From Ceratothoa steindachneri (Eukaryota > Arthropoda > Malacostraca > Isopoda > Cymothoidae): a stretch of 64,000 bases of DNA. Positions 1 to 11,000 of this stretch are shown here, piece by piece. Positions within the stretch are counted from its first letter, which is position 1; each line of letters starts with the position of its first letter. A program made the translations under genes and the position numbers. The notes below the pieces were generated by a model that did not search any database, was not told the DNA's origin, and saw nothing but the letters and a program-made list of their open reading frames with translations. The stretch covers positions 156,782,172 to 156,846,171 of the forward strand of contig OZ018324.1 in assembly GCA_963969495.1 (NCBI GenBank), in the 5' to 3' direction.

Positions 1-282
1 TTGTACTAGGGATGGGTACGTGTACATAGACTTGTGGACTATCCGGCTTTTTGGAGGAGACTGGCCTCCTTCATTTTATTTAACTCTCTTTGGTGTTGGT
101 CGCATGTTGGTGCGCCGAGGTTGTGGGCGGGCCCGCCTCCACCCCGATGGCAAAAGACGTCCTTCCTTTTTTATTTTTTTTTATTATTATTATTATTATT
201 ATAGTTTGGTTTTGGTAATTTTAAAGTAGGCGGAAATTTTATCTCCTTGAAGGCAATAGCCAGATCGGTCCATAAAAAAAAA
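1..282 (+). mobile_element. 3' end of a family A non-LTR retrotransposon
   Basis: This is the C-terminal end of ORF2 plus the 3' UTR and A-tail (run at 274-282) of the same family seen at 4.0-4.5, 6.4-6.8, 9.7-9.95, 24.2-24.43 and 30.1-30.33 kb. Diagnostic shared text includes TTGGTGTTGGTCGCATG near 90-106, and the line GGCAATAGCCAGATC just before the A-tail, a worn version of the family's terminal hairpin. A (TTA)n microsatellite lies inside the 3' UTR at about 180-200. The 5' part is cut by the window edge. It is not expected to encode anything. Confidence 0.7.
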
Positions 283-1450
283 GAGCTCATTCTTTGCTCT
301 TCACTAAGCTACAATGTTTCTCATGTAGTTTCATGAAAAGCTTCCTTTTGTTGTACTTTTCTTTGTCTTGGTCTTGATCCTAACCCTCCGCAATAATCAG
401 ATGATATTCAACTGTTTCCTATACATTTCATTTAATTAACACTAATGTCTGTCTCTTGGTGATGGAGTTTAGTATCACTAATAAAAGCTGAAAGGTATCA
501 CACCAGGAACGTTTGTGAGAGATCTGGTAGATGGCCTAGTTGACACCTATCTGTGGTCAGTAGATGGAAGTTTTTACATATCAATTGTGCACTCACGAAG
601 CTCCCTCAGCTCCTTGCCCACTGCCATTCTGAAGTTGTAACTTGTAGATGGTTGTCTAGATTCTGTTATTTCCTGAAAAGTTATAGATAATTATTACTAT
701 TATTATTTATTAATATTATTCATTTTATCCTCTTCATTTTTTACCGAATTTGTTGTGCTATCTTGTTTAGTTCAAAAGTTATATTGCAAAACTGAAGCCT
801 GGAACGTTTGTATTTGACTGAGTTTAAAGCAGAAGATTTACCCCTTAAAGCGACCCACTAAGAAAAGTGAGGACCCATTCAGTGCCAGAGAAAAACTACT
901 GTTAGGAATTCGATGGAATTGTCCATAGGCCTAAAACAATAAGAGAACCAATTAGTCTGAGTTGTGGCTGTACGCTCATTTCCTTTTGGTCCGTGTGCTT
1001 TAAGGGTTAAAGATCAATGTGGCAATGCTTCTCAACATCCATGGTCAAAATAGTTGTGATTTTCAGCTTTGTTAGGTTAAAATAGCATGGGAAAATGTTC
1101 TGAAGCTTCTGAAAATAAGAAGAGGCTGATTCTTTAACGGCTAAGTTGGCTACCATATATGAACCTGCTCCAAAGTGGACCTAAAAAGGTTTACTTTCCT
1201 TGGATAAATCATAGCTAGCCTGGATTAACTTCATATTATAAGGAGTAGTGACTCTTCCACTCAGCTAGTTGGTAGGACTAGATTTTATGAATTTGGAAGA
1301 TACTTGACACAAATAGCCACTCACTAGGGACAGGAAGGACACTAGATTCTCCAGAACCTTTCTCTGTTAAATTTAAGGCCATTACCCTCTCTGATTCTTA
1401 GTCCAAATAAGATCATAATATCCTTCATCTTATGTTGATTTTCTCTGCAG
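283..1450 (+). other. Intron sequence, no gene seen
   Basis: I see no convincing reading frame, RNA gene or repeat structure apart from a short TTA-rich stretch at about 685-715. It ends in a good splice acceptor (pyrimidine-rich TTGATTTTCTCTGCAG, AG at 1449-1450), so it is read as the 3' part of an upstream UPF2 intron. Confidence 0.5.
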
Positions 1451-1709
1451 CATTACTACTGGTTCAAACATTCTGTCTATCCGGAGGCAGAACTTCCTTG
1501 GCAGGTGGAGCACCTTGTGTATGACACCATTGTGGGTGTCAGGCCCAAGATAACCATGCACAAGAGTCTGCAGGAATCTCAAGAGGCAGTGGCTGCTCTC
1601 AACAAACAAATCGTGGACAAAGCACTGCAAAACATGCCCAGCCTCAAGCGTTTCTTTGAAGACAACCCTGATGACGACAATAAGAACCTTCCCACCATCC
1701 TCGAAACTG
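1451..1709 (+). CDS. UPF2: UPF2 exon (linker after the third MIF4G domain)
   Basis: This exon encodes about 86 codons, beginning HYYWFK and including YDTIVGVRPKITM, which parallels the UPF2 segment just after the last MIF4G domain (YMISDTLELLRPKIKL in human UPF2, from memory). UPF2 is the cytoplasmic adaptor that bridges UPF3 on exon junction complexes to the helicase UPF1 in nonsense-mediated decay. The exon starts after a TTCTCTGCAG acceptor and ends before donor GTTTGT at 1710. It ends in phase 1, and the leftover G joins the first two bases of the next exon (10301) to make a GAC codon. The acidic run EDNPDDDN near its end fits the low-complexity acidic linker. The open frame continues to 1924, but that part is intron and has no similarity to UPF2. 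Confidence 0.85.
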
Positions 1710-1993
1710 GTTTGTCCTCAGTACCTCTTTGTGGACCTCCTCCATATAATAATCCTTTTGAGGAATCTAGTTTGCTTCTATTCAGCCCCATCCCACTAAA
1801 GGATGAAAACTTATTATCGCAACCCTTGTCAGGGCAGCTATGCCCTTTCATTCTCTTAAAAAGTATATATATGGATATGAGAAAATCACAAAGTAGCGAT
1901 GTGAGTAGACCAATAAATGCATAAAATCCCACAGGAAAAATGAAAAGCAGATTCCAAGTGCTTTTGAACTTTATTCATATATATATATAATAT
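1710..1993 (+). other. Intron start, with TA-rich repeat at 1976-1993
   Basis: The intron begins with donor GTTTGT. The only structure is an AT-dinucleotide run directly against the left end of the Tc1/mariner element, matching a TA run at the element's right end. Both fit insertion into a TA microsatellite. Confidence 0.45.
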
Positions 1994-3571
1994 ACTAGCG
2001 GCCATAATATAAGGGTCAGTAAGAACAAGTGTATTTAAATATTTATTATAGAAGTTTAACAAAACGTTAAGACTATATATTATATACATATTTAGATATA
2101 TCTAATATCTATATTTCATGAAAATTTCATGTGAATGGATTAAATATTTCGTGAGTTATGAGAAAATAAACAAACTATCTTCCAAATTGCAGCGGCCAAA
2201 AGTTAAAATGGAACAAGAACAAAAAAGAAACCCTTACTATTAATATTTTGTGAAATTCTCTTTACCTAGCGATGACCTCCCGACATCTGTTACCACAGCA
2301 CTAAATTAATTCCTTGCAAAATGATGGGGTAACATTGTTTCATTCATTTTTTAATAATTCCCAGAGTTCATCTTGGTTTGGGGGATTTCTTCTTCTCGCC
2401 CCATCTCCAATAATCTTCCAAACGGTTTTTATAGGGTTGAGATCGGGACTTTGAGGTGGCCATTCCATGAGATCAACCCCTTCATCACTCAAAAAATCTC
2501 TGACTCTCTTCGCAGTGTTGCAGGGAGCGTTGTCCTGGACGAAGATAGGAGGTTGAACTGTCGAGAATCGGATATGTGAAAGGGCACGCTGTCTAAGAAT
2601 CTGCTTGGTAGATTTCAGCATTAACAGTCCCTTGTAGGTGAATAAGTTGACCAGGACCAGCAGCAGAGATCACTTCCCATACCATTACACTGCCTCCTCC
2701 ATATTTCAGTCTTCACACATACAGGAGATAACATTTCTCCATATCTTCGTTGGACGCACATCCTGCCATCGGAACCAATCACATTAAACTTCGATTCATC
2801 GCTAAAATGAACCTGCGCCCACTGTTCTTCTGTCGAAACGACATGTTCGTGAGCTTAACGAAGACGGGCTCTTTGATTCTTTTTGGAGATCAGAGGTTTC
2901 TTTTCCGGTGCCTGAGTAAGCAACCCAGAACCTCGTAACCTACGCCAAACTCTTTTGCGCGATATGTTGACCTCGGAAGTGGAGCTGAACTCACAGGATA
3001 TCTCATCAGCACTCCTAAACCTATCCTTCAGTTACATTCTAACCATAATACGATCCTGTCTTGGCGACATTTTACGAAGTCTACCGAGTTTGGGTTTAGC
3101 ATCTGTCGATCCTGATCACTTAAAACGAGCTACAATTCATTGCCCATTACTTCTAGACCTTCCTACAGTAGCTGTTATCACAGAATTTGACTTACCCTCT
3201 TGGTGAAGGCACACAATCCTTTGTTTTTCATCACAGGACACCAGTCGTCTCTCAGAAGCCGTCATGTTGATAGTTGAATGTTACAATAGACAGTCTCCTA
3301 AACACAAATACCTCGGTTGGTAGTTAATTTTTTCTAAGTGACTCTTAACTTTTGGCCGCTGCTATTTGGAAGATAGTTTGTTTATTTCCTCATAACTTAA
3401 GAAAAAAATATTGATTCCATTCACTTGAAATTTTCACAAAGATAGATATGGGATACATATATCTAAATATGTCTATTGTATAATTAATATATAGGCTCAA
3501 CGTTTTTTTAAACTTGAATAAATATTTAAATACACTTGTTCTTGGTGACCCTTATATTGTGGCCGCTAGTG
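1994..3571 (-). mobile_element. Tc1/mariner element with ~215-bp inverted repeats
   Basis: The two ends are long imperfect inverted repeats: left arm about 1994-2206, right arm about 3345-3571. The outer ends share CTAGCGGCC and the inner ends share GCGGCCAAAAGTTAA. The related GCGGCC boxes at the outer and inner edge of each arm resemble the IR/DR layout of some Tc1 elements. The arms enclose a decayed transposase on the minus strand. Both flanks are (TA)n, so the exact TA target duplication cannot be placed. Confidence 0.85.
2340..3265 (-). pseudogene. Tc1-type transposase, inactive
   Basis: Reading the minus strand from an ATG at 3263-3265, the start MTASERRLVSCDEKQRIVC fits the Tc1 helix-turn-helix region. 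HFSDESKFN (about 2790-2815) carries the first catalytic Asp and FVQDNAPCNTAK the second. The C-terminal box reads SPDLNPIKTVW, with Lys (codon 2427-2429) where Tc1 enzymes have the catalytic Glu. Stops interrupt the N-terminal third and at least one frameshift separates the segments. The enzyme would cut and paste the element; this copy cannot. It lies in a UPF2 intron in antisense orientation. Confidence 0.85.
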
Positions 3572-3989
3572 TGTATATATATATATATATATATATATTT
3601 AATTTTTTTAGGTAGTAAAGAAACCACAGTGTTAAGATCGATTTATTTGCGAAATCAGGTTTCGACAGAAACATCCGACATCTTCAATATACATATATGT
3701 ATCTATATTTATTTGTTTTATCACAATAAAAAAAAATCATACAATTCCATTATAAATTTCTCAACTTTGTGGTGACAATTAAAAATTGCCACAATTGGGT
3801 CAGCTGATCGTTGTAAGAAGAAACTAAATTTGACTACCCTTCATAGAGCTCCGATACAATCTTCTCATCTTCCAGCTTTCCAGTTTACCTCTTTGATCAC
3901 CTTTTTCTTCTACAGCATTGCATAGATGCATCCGCACGGGTAGATTGCTACCCTAACTCATAACATACATCACCAATCAAAGCACCGTT
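3572..3989 (+). other. Intron sequence, no gene seen
   Basis: The stretch starts with a TA microsatellite at about 3572-3600. I recognise no coding similarity and no RNA gene. Similarity to retrotransposon family A begins at about 3990. Confidence 0.4.
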
Positions 3990-4495
3990 AACATTTCCCT
4001 TCCTGTTGCCGTGTTCGTATTGCACACATCCGCGGACGCACCGCATTCGAAGGAGCGCGCCCCCTGTACCTTACTGCGATGACGGCATTGTCTCCCAGTC
4101 TGTTCGGCACATTCTTGTTGAAGGTGCCAGTCTGGGTGATCCTCGCACATGTAACCTGGCCCTGTACTGAGCGGGGTTGCTACCGCTTGTCACTTGTACA
4201 CGGGACAAGTTCGTGTACACAGACTTGTACACTGTCTTGCTTTTTCAATTATTTGACGCCTTTGGTGTTGGTCACATGTTTCTGCGCTAGGGAGAGGCAC
4301 GCCGTCCCCCAGTGCACGAAATACTTCCTTTTTGTTTTGCTTTGTTTCTTGTTTTTTATGCTTTTGTTGGTGTTTTGAATTATTTATATTTTAATGTAGC
4401 CTATTATTAATCTTTAAATTAATTACAGCGACTTATGCCCACTGTAGACAATCGCCAGATGGCCTTGAAAAAAAGAAAAAAAAAACTGCCTTTCT
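3990..4495 (+). mobile_element. Family A non-LTR retrotransposon, 3' fragment
   Basis: This corresponds to the ORF2 C-terminal zinc-knuckle segment (CDDGIVSQSVRHILVE in frame at about 4075-4125; the fuller copy at 6355 reads CDDC..VRHILVEC) and the 3' UTR. The terminal hairpin sequence (GCGACTTATGCCC, then ATCGCCAGATGGCC) lies at 4427-4465 and is followed by an A-rich tail at 4467-4495. The 5' side is truncated, as is usual for target-primed reverse transcription. The next family A copy starts directly at the end of this tail. Confidence 0.75.
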
Positions 4496-4496
4496 C

Positions 4497-6800
4497 TTAG
4501 ATTTGTTCAATAGGATCTAGACTGAGGGTATCCTCCCATACTCCTGGCGAATCGCAACTGTGCTCTTTTTTCGCAAACCAGGGAGAGATCACTCTGCCCC
4601 GGCAGGTTCCCGCCCAATCTCTCTAACCTCTTGCGTGTGCAAGTTGATGGAGAAATTGGTAAATTTTAGATTGGCCTTTTTCCTGGACAGCCGAGATACC
4701 AGTCTTCAGCACAATGCGGCTTCCGAGGCCCTCCTTCGTAGACAGCACTACGCTACGGTGTTTTTCGATTTGGAAAAGGCCTATGATACCGCATGGCGAT
4801 ACGGTATCATGGAGACTCTCCACGCGAGGGGACGCGAGATGGTCGATTACGCGTACAGGTTAGGGAAAATGGAGCAGAAAGAGTGTGTCCTCAGTGTCAC
4901 ACTTTTTGCTCTGATCATCAAATGTATCACCTTGGTGCTGGCGTGTGATTTTTCTCTACGTGGACTACCTTTCGATCTCTTTTGGTGCGGTCCAGATTCC
5001 AACTCTGGAGCGTCGAGTTCCACAGCCGCATCCCGCTATGCCGAAACGCACTCGTTTCGGTTTTCCTTGGCCAAGACTAAGGTGGTGCACTTCTGCCGCC
5101 CTCCCCTTCTACACCCCGACCCGGACTTTTTCCTAACGGGGTTCGCCTCGTCTTGTTTTCGACCGGCTACTTAACTGGGAGGCTCATATCGCACCCTTAG
5201 TGTCTTTTGTATCAGCGCTATGGACATTCTTCGTTCGGTGATGTTCAGCACTTGTGGTGCTTATATCGCTAGTGCCTTACTTTTCTACCGATCCATGCAA
5301 ATTTTATGCATCCGCAGCCGAGCGTGTATTGCGGAAAGTGGATTTGATCCACCACACCGGTCTACGCCTGGCGACCGGTGCCTTCCGCACTTACCCCATT
5401 GAGTGCCTGTTGGTCGATTCTGGGGAGATGCATCACTCGCCTGTACGCGCGAGCCCGGCGCTTCCCTCAGTCGCCAACAGCTCTCACTGCATCCGCAGCT
5501 GATCTCGACGGTGTCTATGCCGCCGAGAGACGCCAGTCATACCCTAAGCCCTTTGGATTTAGGCCCAGGAAACTCCTTCGAGAGCTAGGTATAGGTCTCG
5601 GGCCGATGGCGCTTCTGGTTCTGCCCAGGACGCCACCCTGGACGGTACCACATTTGGCTATTTGTCGCCACGCCTCTGCTCCCCAAACTTGTACAACGCT
5701 GGGAGTATTGCGTTCGACCTTTTTTGAGCACACCTCGTGTCACGCTGGAACCGTGCCAGTGTATAGGGATGTTCCAAGTCCGAAGATGGGGTCGGCTTCC
5801 ACGCCGTATTCCCTCTGTTTGAAGTCAGCGGGGCTCTGCCAGGCGTTGCGTCTGTCTTCACGGCCGAGCTGGTGGCAATACACCACTCTGTACGGGAGAT
5901 TACGCGATGTGCCCGGTTTGGAGACCGGATTGTGATCTATAGCGACTCACAAAGCGCCTTGAGTGCTCTTGGGGCATTGGAATCTCCGCATCCCCTGGTT
6001 CGCGATATCCGTGACGCCACGGCTTTGGCGAGCCGGGCGAATGTCGAGATTATCTTTTGCTGGGTTTCTAGACATGTAGGAATTGCGGGGAATGAACGCG
6101 CCAAAGAGTCCGCTAGGACTTTGCGACCGGACCAACATTTTGCTCTTCCTCACACCTACTACATGGCAGGAATACGGGCAGCTCTTCGGATTGCTTGGCA
6201 AAGAAGATGGGAGACGGTCGAAGGGAACTTAAAGTTGCGTGCCATTGCGCCGCGACTGTTTCCTTGGCCCTATCCCCCAATGCCGCGACCACTTTAGGTC
6301 GCTTTCTGTCGTCTCCGAATCGGACGCATCGCTATTTGTTGGAGCGCTCACCTGCGCCCTATTGTGACGACTGCATCGTCCCCCAGACTGTTCGGCACAT
6401 TCTTGTCGAATGTCCCAGTCTGGGTGATCTTCGCGCACGTTACCTCTCCCGGTACCGGGATGGGCGGGGTCGCTACCGCCTGTCCCTTGTACTCGGGACG
6501 ATTGCGTGCACTATGACTGGTGGACTGATAGACTTTTTGGGAGAGGCCGGCCTTCTCCCATTTATTTAACTAGGTTTTGTTGTTGTTTTTTGTTATTGTT
6601 TCCTTTCTAGGTCGCACGCTCCTACGCCGGGTGTAGGGGGACCTTCTCCCGACGCCGGGGCTTGCTTCCTAATTGTCATCTCTTTTTATCGTTGTTTTCT
6701 TTTCACATTTTTATTTTAAAGTAGCCTACAACTAGGCTGTTTGTTGGCGGCGACTTATGCCCAAGTGGGCAGTCGCCAGATAGCCTCTTAAAAAAAAAAA
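4497..6800 (+). mobile_element. Family A non-LTR retrotransposon, 5'-truncated RT-RNase H copy
   Basis: The copy starts inside the RT domain, at the position equivalent to about 15807 in the longer copy, and runs to a complete 3' end with terminal hairpin (6749-6777) and A-tail (6790-6800). Recognisable are RT motifs (FRKPGRDH, RPISLTS, VFFDLEKAYDTAWRYG), an RNase H domain at about 5755-6110 with IYSDSQSAL and HVGIAGNERA, and the C-terminal zinc knuckle at 6355-6415. The polymerase active site, YVDD in the family, reads YVDY here (4957-4968). Several frameshifts break the RT, so it is dead. Confidence 0.85.
6749..6800 (+). repeat. Family A 3'-terminal hairpin and A-tail
   Basis: GGCGACT at 6749-6755 pairs with AGTCGCC at 6771-6777. 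Inside that stem, GCCC pairs with GGGC around an AAGT loop, with a TAT bulge on the 5' side. The A-tail follows after AGATAGCCTCTT. The same structure is recognisable at 4427-4457, 30280-30307 and, attached to a different RT family, at 26396-26424. In non-LTR elements, terminal 3' RNA structures are often what the RT recognises to begin copying; that role is inferred here. Confidence 0.75.
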
Positions 6801-8950
6801 CTTTGTCAAACCAGGCAGGGACGGGTTAGACGCAGACCACTACCGCCCTATAGCTCTCACCTGCTGTTTGAGTAAGTTGCTGGAGAAGATGGTGTTGGTG
6901 CGCCTGAATTGGTTCTTAGAAACCAATTACTTACTCTCTCCATTTCAATGTGGTTTTCGTAAAGGCTAACGTACCCTTGACCTCCTAGTACGTTTAGAGG
7001 GTTCGGTCCGGAAAGCTTTCTCATTAAAGCACAGAGTTTTGGCCATATTTTTTTTACATTGAGAAAGCCTACGATACCATATTGTGATACGTGTTCTTAA
7101 AACAGCTATACTTTGGGGAATGAGAGGTCTTTTATCGTTTTTTATTCAGTTTCTTAGTATCTCGATCATTCATGGTTCGTGTTGGAGACACCTACTCTGA
7201 CCTGCAACCCCAAGAGGAGCGAGTTCCTCAGGGCAGTGTTTTAAGTGTGTTATGTTTTGTAATTGTGATTAATTATATCATTTCCTCTCCGGAAGGTGCA
7301 TCGCCGACCTTGTTCGTCGATGACTTGGCACTGTACTGTTCCTCACCCGGCCTTTCATCATCAGCAGCGCATCGGCTGCAACTAGCACTCGATGCGGTCT
7401 TAAAAAGTGCACAACTTAAGGGGATTCCGTTTATCTACCAACAAAACTAAGGCAATGTATTTTCACCGGGGTAGAGAGGCTTTTGTTCCGCCACCTATCT
7501 TCCTACAAGGTGAAGGGATAGAGTTCGTTTTTGAGTTTCGGTTTCTGGGCGTAACTCTTGATCCTAAGTTATTCTGGTTACCACACCTACGCCGTCTTCG
7601 AACGGACTCTCTGCGAGCTCTTAGACATTTTTAAAGTCCTCTTCCCACATTTCGTGGGGCAGTGATTGTCAAACACTGTGGACTATACACTACATTCGTC
7701 CAATCCAAATTGGACTATGGATGTCAAATTTACTCCTCGGCTTCCCACTCAGCCTTTAAAATGCTCAACCCCATTCGCAACCTCGGAGTTTGTCTCTCCA
7801 GTGGAGCCTTTCGCACTTCTCCCGTCAACAGCCTATTCTGTGAGAGTGGAGTACTTCCCTTGCCCTATCATCGCCTCCAAATCTGTATGCGATATCTCTG
7901 TCGTATACAGCAAGCCCCTGTATCAGAGGTTTACAAATGCCTGTATGCTGCCAAGTGAATGGCGGCATTCGATAGGTTGCCATCCTTACCCCACCTTTTC
8001 AACCTCCGGATAGGAGATCATCTCTCCAACTTGGGTGCTCTAAGACTCCTTCCCCTTCTGTCGTCGCTGACCCCTAGTTGCCTAGTTGGTGGGGGTGCTC
8101 CACCTCCCACAGTCTGTACTAGCATGTGGAACCTAGAAAAGTCATCCGTGGACCCTTGCATCCTTAAGTGTCTGTTTCAAGAGCATGCGACATCACACAT
8201 ACAATACTGCCCGATATAAACGGATGGTTCCAAGTCAGACAATGGCGTGGGTGCCGCAGCCTCCTACTTAGGAGAGTTTTTAACTTTGTCTTTGCCGCTG
8301 GCAGCAACTTCTATTTTTTCCGCTGAACTTTCAGCCATTCTTTTAGCTTTTAGACTCATTCAAATTTTACCTTTTAACGATTTCGTCATTTTCTCCGACT
8401 CAAGGAGTGTTTTACAGTCAATTCGGTCTTTTAATGCTTCCCATCCTTTAGTCACAGAAATCTGCAACTGGTTGGTCCAGAATACGTCCCGTTATAGAAT
8501 TGTATTTTGTTGGGTTTTAGGCAACGAGAGGGCTAATCAGCTAACGTGGAGAACACTGCTCTGCCTTTTCTAGATTTCTTTCCCTCTTTAAGAAAATATA
8601 TTTTTCATTTGTGGCAGAATGAATGAGATGGGTCTTCATCATTTAAATTGCATAAAATCAAAACGTCTGTTCGCTCTTGGCCCTCGAGACTTCAGAGACT
8701 ACGGTCCTTAGAGGTGGCCCTTTACCGCGTTCGCATCGGCCACACAAGACTTACGGTCATCTTGTTTCGGCTGATACTTATATCAGCCCTTGCTGCTGTT
8801 TTTGTGGTGGGGACCAATCGGTTGCCCACCTTCTACTAGAATGCACTCATTTCGCCGCTCCCCGGTCGTCCTGTTTCCTCGACTCTTTTAACTATCCCTC
8901 GCCTCGCCCATCCTTGATTCATTTTAGCAGAGGAATCTTTTAAACCCTCA
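6801..8950 (+). mobile_element. Family B non-LTR retrotransposon (RT, RNase H, zinc knuckle), decayed
   Basis: The copy begins directly at the end of the family A tail with an RT segment (PGRDGLDADHYRPIAL in combined frames). It continues through a frameshifted palm to VPQGSVL and an intact FVDD catalytic box at 7313-7324. The RT C-terminal part lies at 7660-8010, RNase H at about 8221-8550 (TDGSKSDNGVGAA, FSAEL, FSDSRSV), and a terminal knuckle with CCFCGGDQSVAHLLLEC near 8795-8840. The RNase H has lost the segment before GNERA that normally holds the conserved His. It is 5' truncated with many frameshifts. The same family recurs on the minus strand at 38.6-42.4 kb. Confidence 0.8.
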
Positions 8951-8959
8951 TTTTTTTAA

Positions 8960-9950
8960 ATTTTTATCACAGCTGAGCTGCCATTTAGAATCCACCCGGA
9001 TTGGACAGTAACCCAACTGGTTCCTTACCTTAAACCTAAACCTTCGTGTCACGCTGCATCCGTGCCACTTTATACGGATGGGTGCAAGTCTCAGGAGTGG
9101 GTCGTTTACCACGATGTATCCCTATGTTTTTAGTCAGTGAGTTGGTTGTAATACACGGCTCGGTACGGGAGATAACACATCGTGCCCGGTTCGTAGCCTG
9201 GATTGTGATCTTTAGCGCCTCAAAGCTCCCTGAGTGCTCTCGTGACATTGGAATCTCTACCCCCTCTGCTGAATCGCGGTATCCGTGACGCCACGGTTGC
9301 CGCGACTAAGCTGGATGCCCGCACTATCTTATGCTGGGTTCCTGGGCCTGTGGGAATCGCCGGGAATGAGCGCGCTGATGAAGGCGTCAAAGAGTCCGTG
9401 AGGACTGGGCGACCAGACCAGCGAGTGGTTCTTCCTCACATCGCTTACATGGGACGAATCATGGCAGCCCTCAGGGTTGCTTTGCAAAAAAAGATGGGAA
9501 CTTAAAGTTACGTGCCATTGTGCCGCAACTGTTCCCATGGACATACCCCTCATTGCCGCTACGGCTTCAGGTCGCTTTCTGTCGTCTTTACCCAAGGCAT
9601 ACTCACAGGACGCGCCGCCATTTGATGGCGCGTTCACCTGTACCATACTGCGTCAACTACTTTGTCCTCGGACTCCTTGATCTTCGCGCACGTTACCTGT
9701 CCCGGTATCGGATCGAAGGGCGTTTCTACCATTTCTCCCCTGTGCTCGGGATGGGTTCGTGTACACAGACTAGTTGCCTATCTGACTTTAGAGGAGGTTG
9801 ACCTCCTTTTTATTTGACTCTCTTTGGTGTTGGTCGCATGTTCTTGCTCCAGGGCAGGCGCGTGCCTCCCCCCCTCTCTCTCAACGCCGGAACGTGCTTC
9901 CTTGTTTTGTTATGGGTTTTGTTTTTGTCTGTTTGTTTGTTCTCTTGTTT
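8960..9950 (+). mobile_element. Family A-like non-LTR fragment (RNase H to 3' UTR)
   Basis: From about 9045 the sequence follows family A: YTDGCKS at the RNase H start, then CWVPGPVGIAGNERADE near 9330-9385, and the family 3' UTR from about 9735 (TTTGGTGTTGGTCGCATG). The first 85 bases encode a plausible RT-RNase H linker that does not match the other family A copies. Frameshifts separate all segments. The terminal hairpin and A-tail are missing, so the 3' end is cut at about 9950. Confidence 0.7.
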
Positions 9951-9980
9951 TATATGTGGAGGAGCTTTAGAATATGTGAC

Positions 9981-10218
9981 CTAGTATTTTTCCACAATTC
10001 AACACGAGGCCCGGCCCTAGTATCTTTTGGCTTGCCACTTATTGTCATTCTGATCTTTATATAAAATTCTTTATCTGGTCGGTGGGGTCAACCTGGTATT
10101 TTTCCACAATTCAACACCCCGCTCCACGACGCCCGGTCCTAGTATTTTTTGGCTTGCCACTTTTTGTCATTCTGATCTTTATATAAAATTCTTTATCTGG
10201 TCGATGGGCGTTGGGGTC
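9981..10218 (+). repeat. Tandem duplication, unit ~112-126 bp
   Basis: Two adjacent copies begin at 9981 and 10093. Shared segments include TATTTTTCCACAATTCAACA, GGCTTGCCACTT, and TTGTCATTCTGATCTTTATA through TTCTTTATCTGGTCG. The second copy has about 13 extra bases after the AACAC. It ends about 80 bp before the acceptor of the next UPF2 exon, so it sits in the region where the branch point and its upstream context would be. Confidence 0.85.
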
Positions 10219-10300
10219 ATCCATGAGCAAGGAATTCTTTGAAGTATTGTAGTTTCCGAATGAGGTTGAGGGTAATTTCTCTTAATATTTATTTTCCTAG

Positions 10301-10485
10301 ACAAAGCCATATTGGAGGAGACGGATGCGATGGACGATACATTTGTGGAAGTGGAGGACGAAGAGGACGAAATCGAGCGGCTGCCACGCCATGAGATCGA
10401 AATGGAGGACTGGAGTGAGGGGCAAGGTGCAGAGAGCCTCACCCAGTCTCAACACAGTCAGCCTACAAGATTTAACTTTGAGGAG
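10301..10485 (+). CDS. UPF2: UPF2 exon (acidic linker)
   Basis: Acceptor TTATTTTCCTAG precedes 10301 and donor GTCTGT follows at 10486. The exon enters in phase 1, completing a GAC codon with the previous exon, and leaves in phase 0. Its about 61 codons encode a Glu/Asp-rich segment (VEVEDEEDEIERL) ending in RFNFEE. UPF2 proteins carry a long acidic low-complexity stretch exactly here, between the MIF4G domains and the UPF1-binding region. The sequence is poorly conserved, so the assignment rests on composition, phase and position between two better-matching exons. Confidence 0.75.
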
Positions 10486-11000
10486 GTCTGTTATGAAAGA
10501 GTGAGCTTCGTGAGCCGAGGTGAAACTGATGAACCGTTAATTTTCCTGAATGATGTAGGGTCAAAGGGAAATAATTGGCAATTGACCTGTGTTGTGGTGC
10601 TTGGAAGTGCCTTTTAGAGGGTGCGCTCGGAGATGTTTTTTTGTTGTGTATATTTGGCGGTAATAGGCCCTAATCTCGTAGGCCCCGTCCAGTTTAGCTG
10701 ATTAATCCGTGTCAATGAAGAGCCAGATTGGCTTGAGAAAGAATGATTGGTAGCTTTGTGCTTGATAGGCTTAAAGGCGTCTGAATATTAATGGTATTAT
10801 TCTTTAAAAGTAAGCAAAAGCAACGAGCTTATCTCCGCCAGAAACTTTGCGAGGAGAGATTTGTAAAGAAAGACTTACTCCTCCTCCATCACGAGTTCTC
10901 TTCAATCGAACACACCACCATTCATGAAGGCTGACACTACTCGGTCTTCTCTAGAGGCTATATTAAAAGAGGTTCTGAGAATGTAGAAAAGGGGGCAGGA
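10486..11000 (+). other. Intron sequence, no gene seen
   Basis: The open frame of the preceding exon runs on to 10617, but donor GTCTGT and the phase match to 12371 put this part in the intron. I see no other coding or RNA signal. Confidence 0.45.

Noticed and set aside
1710..1924. Open frame continuing past the first UPF2 exon
   Set aside because: A GT donor at 1710 gives exact phase agreement with the exon at 10301, and the extra residues do not resemble UPF2.
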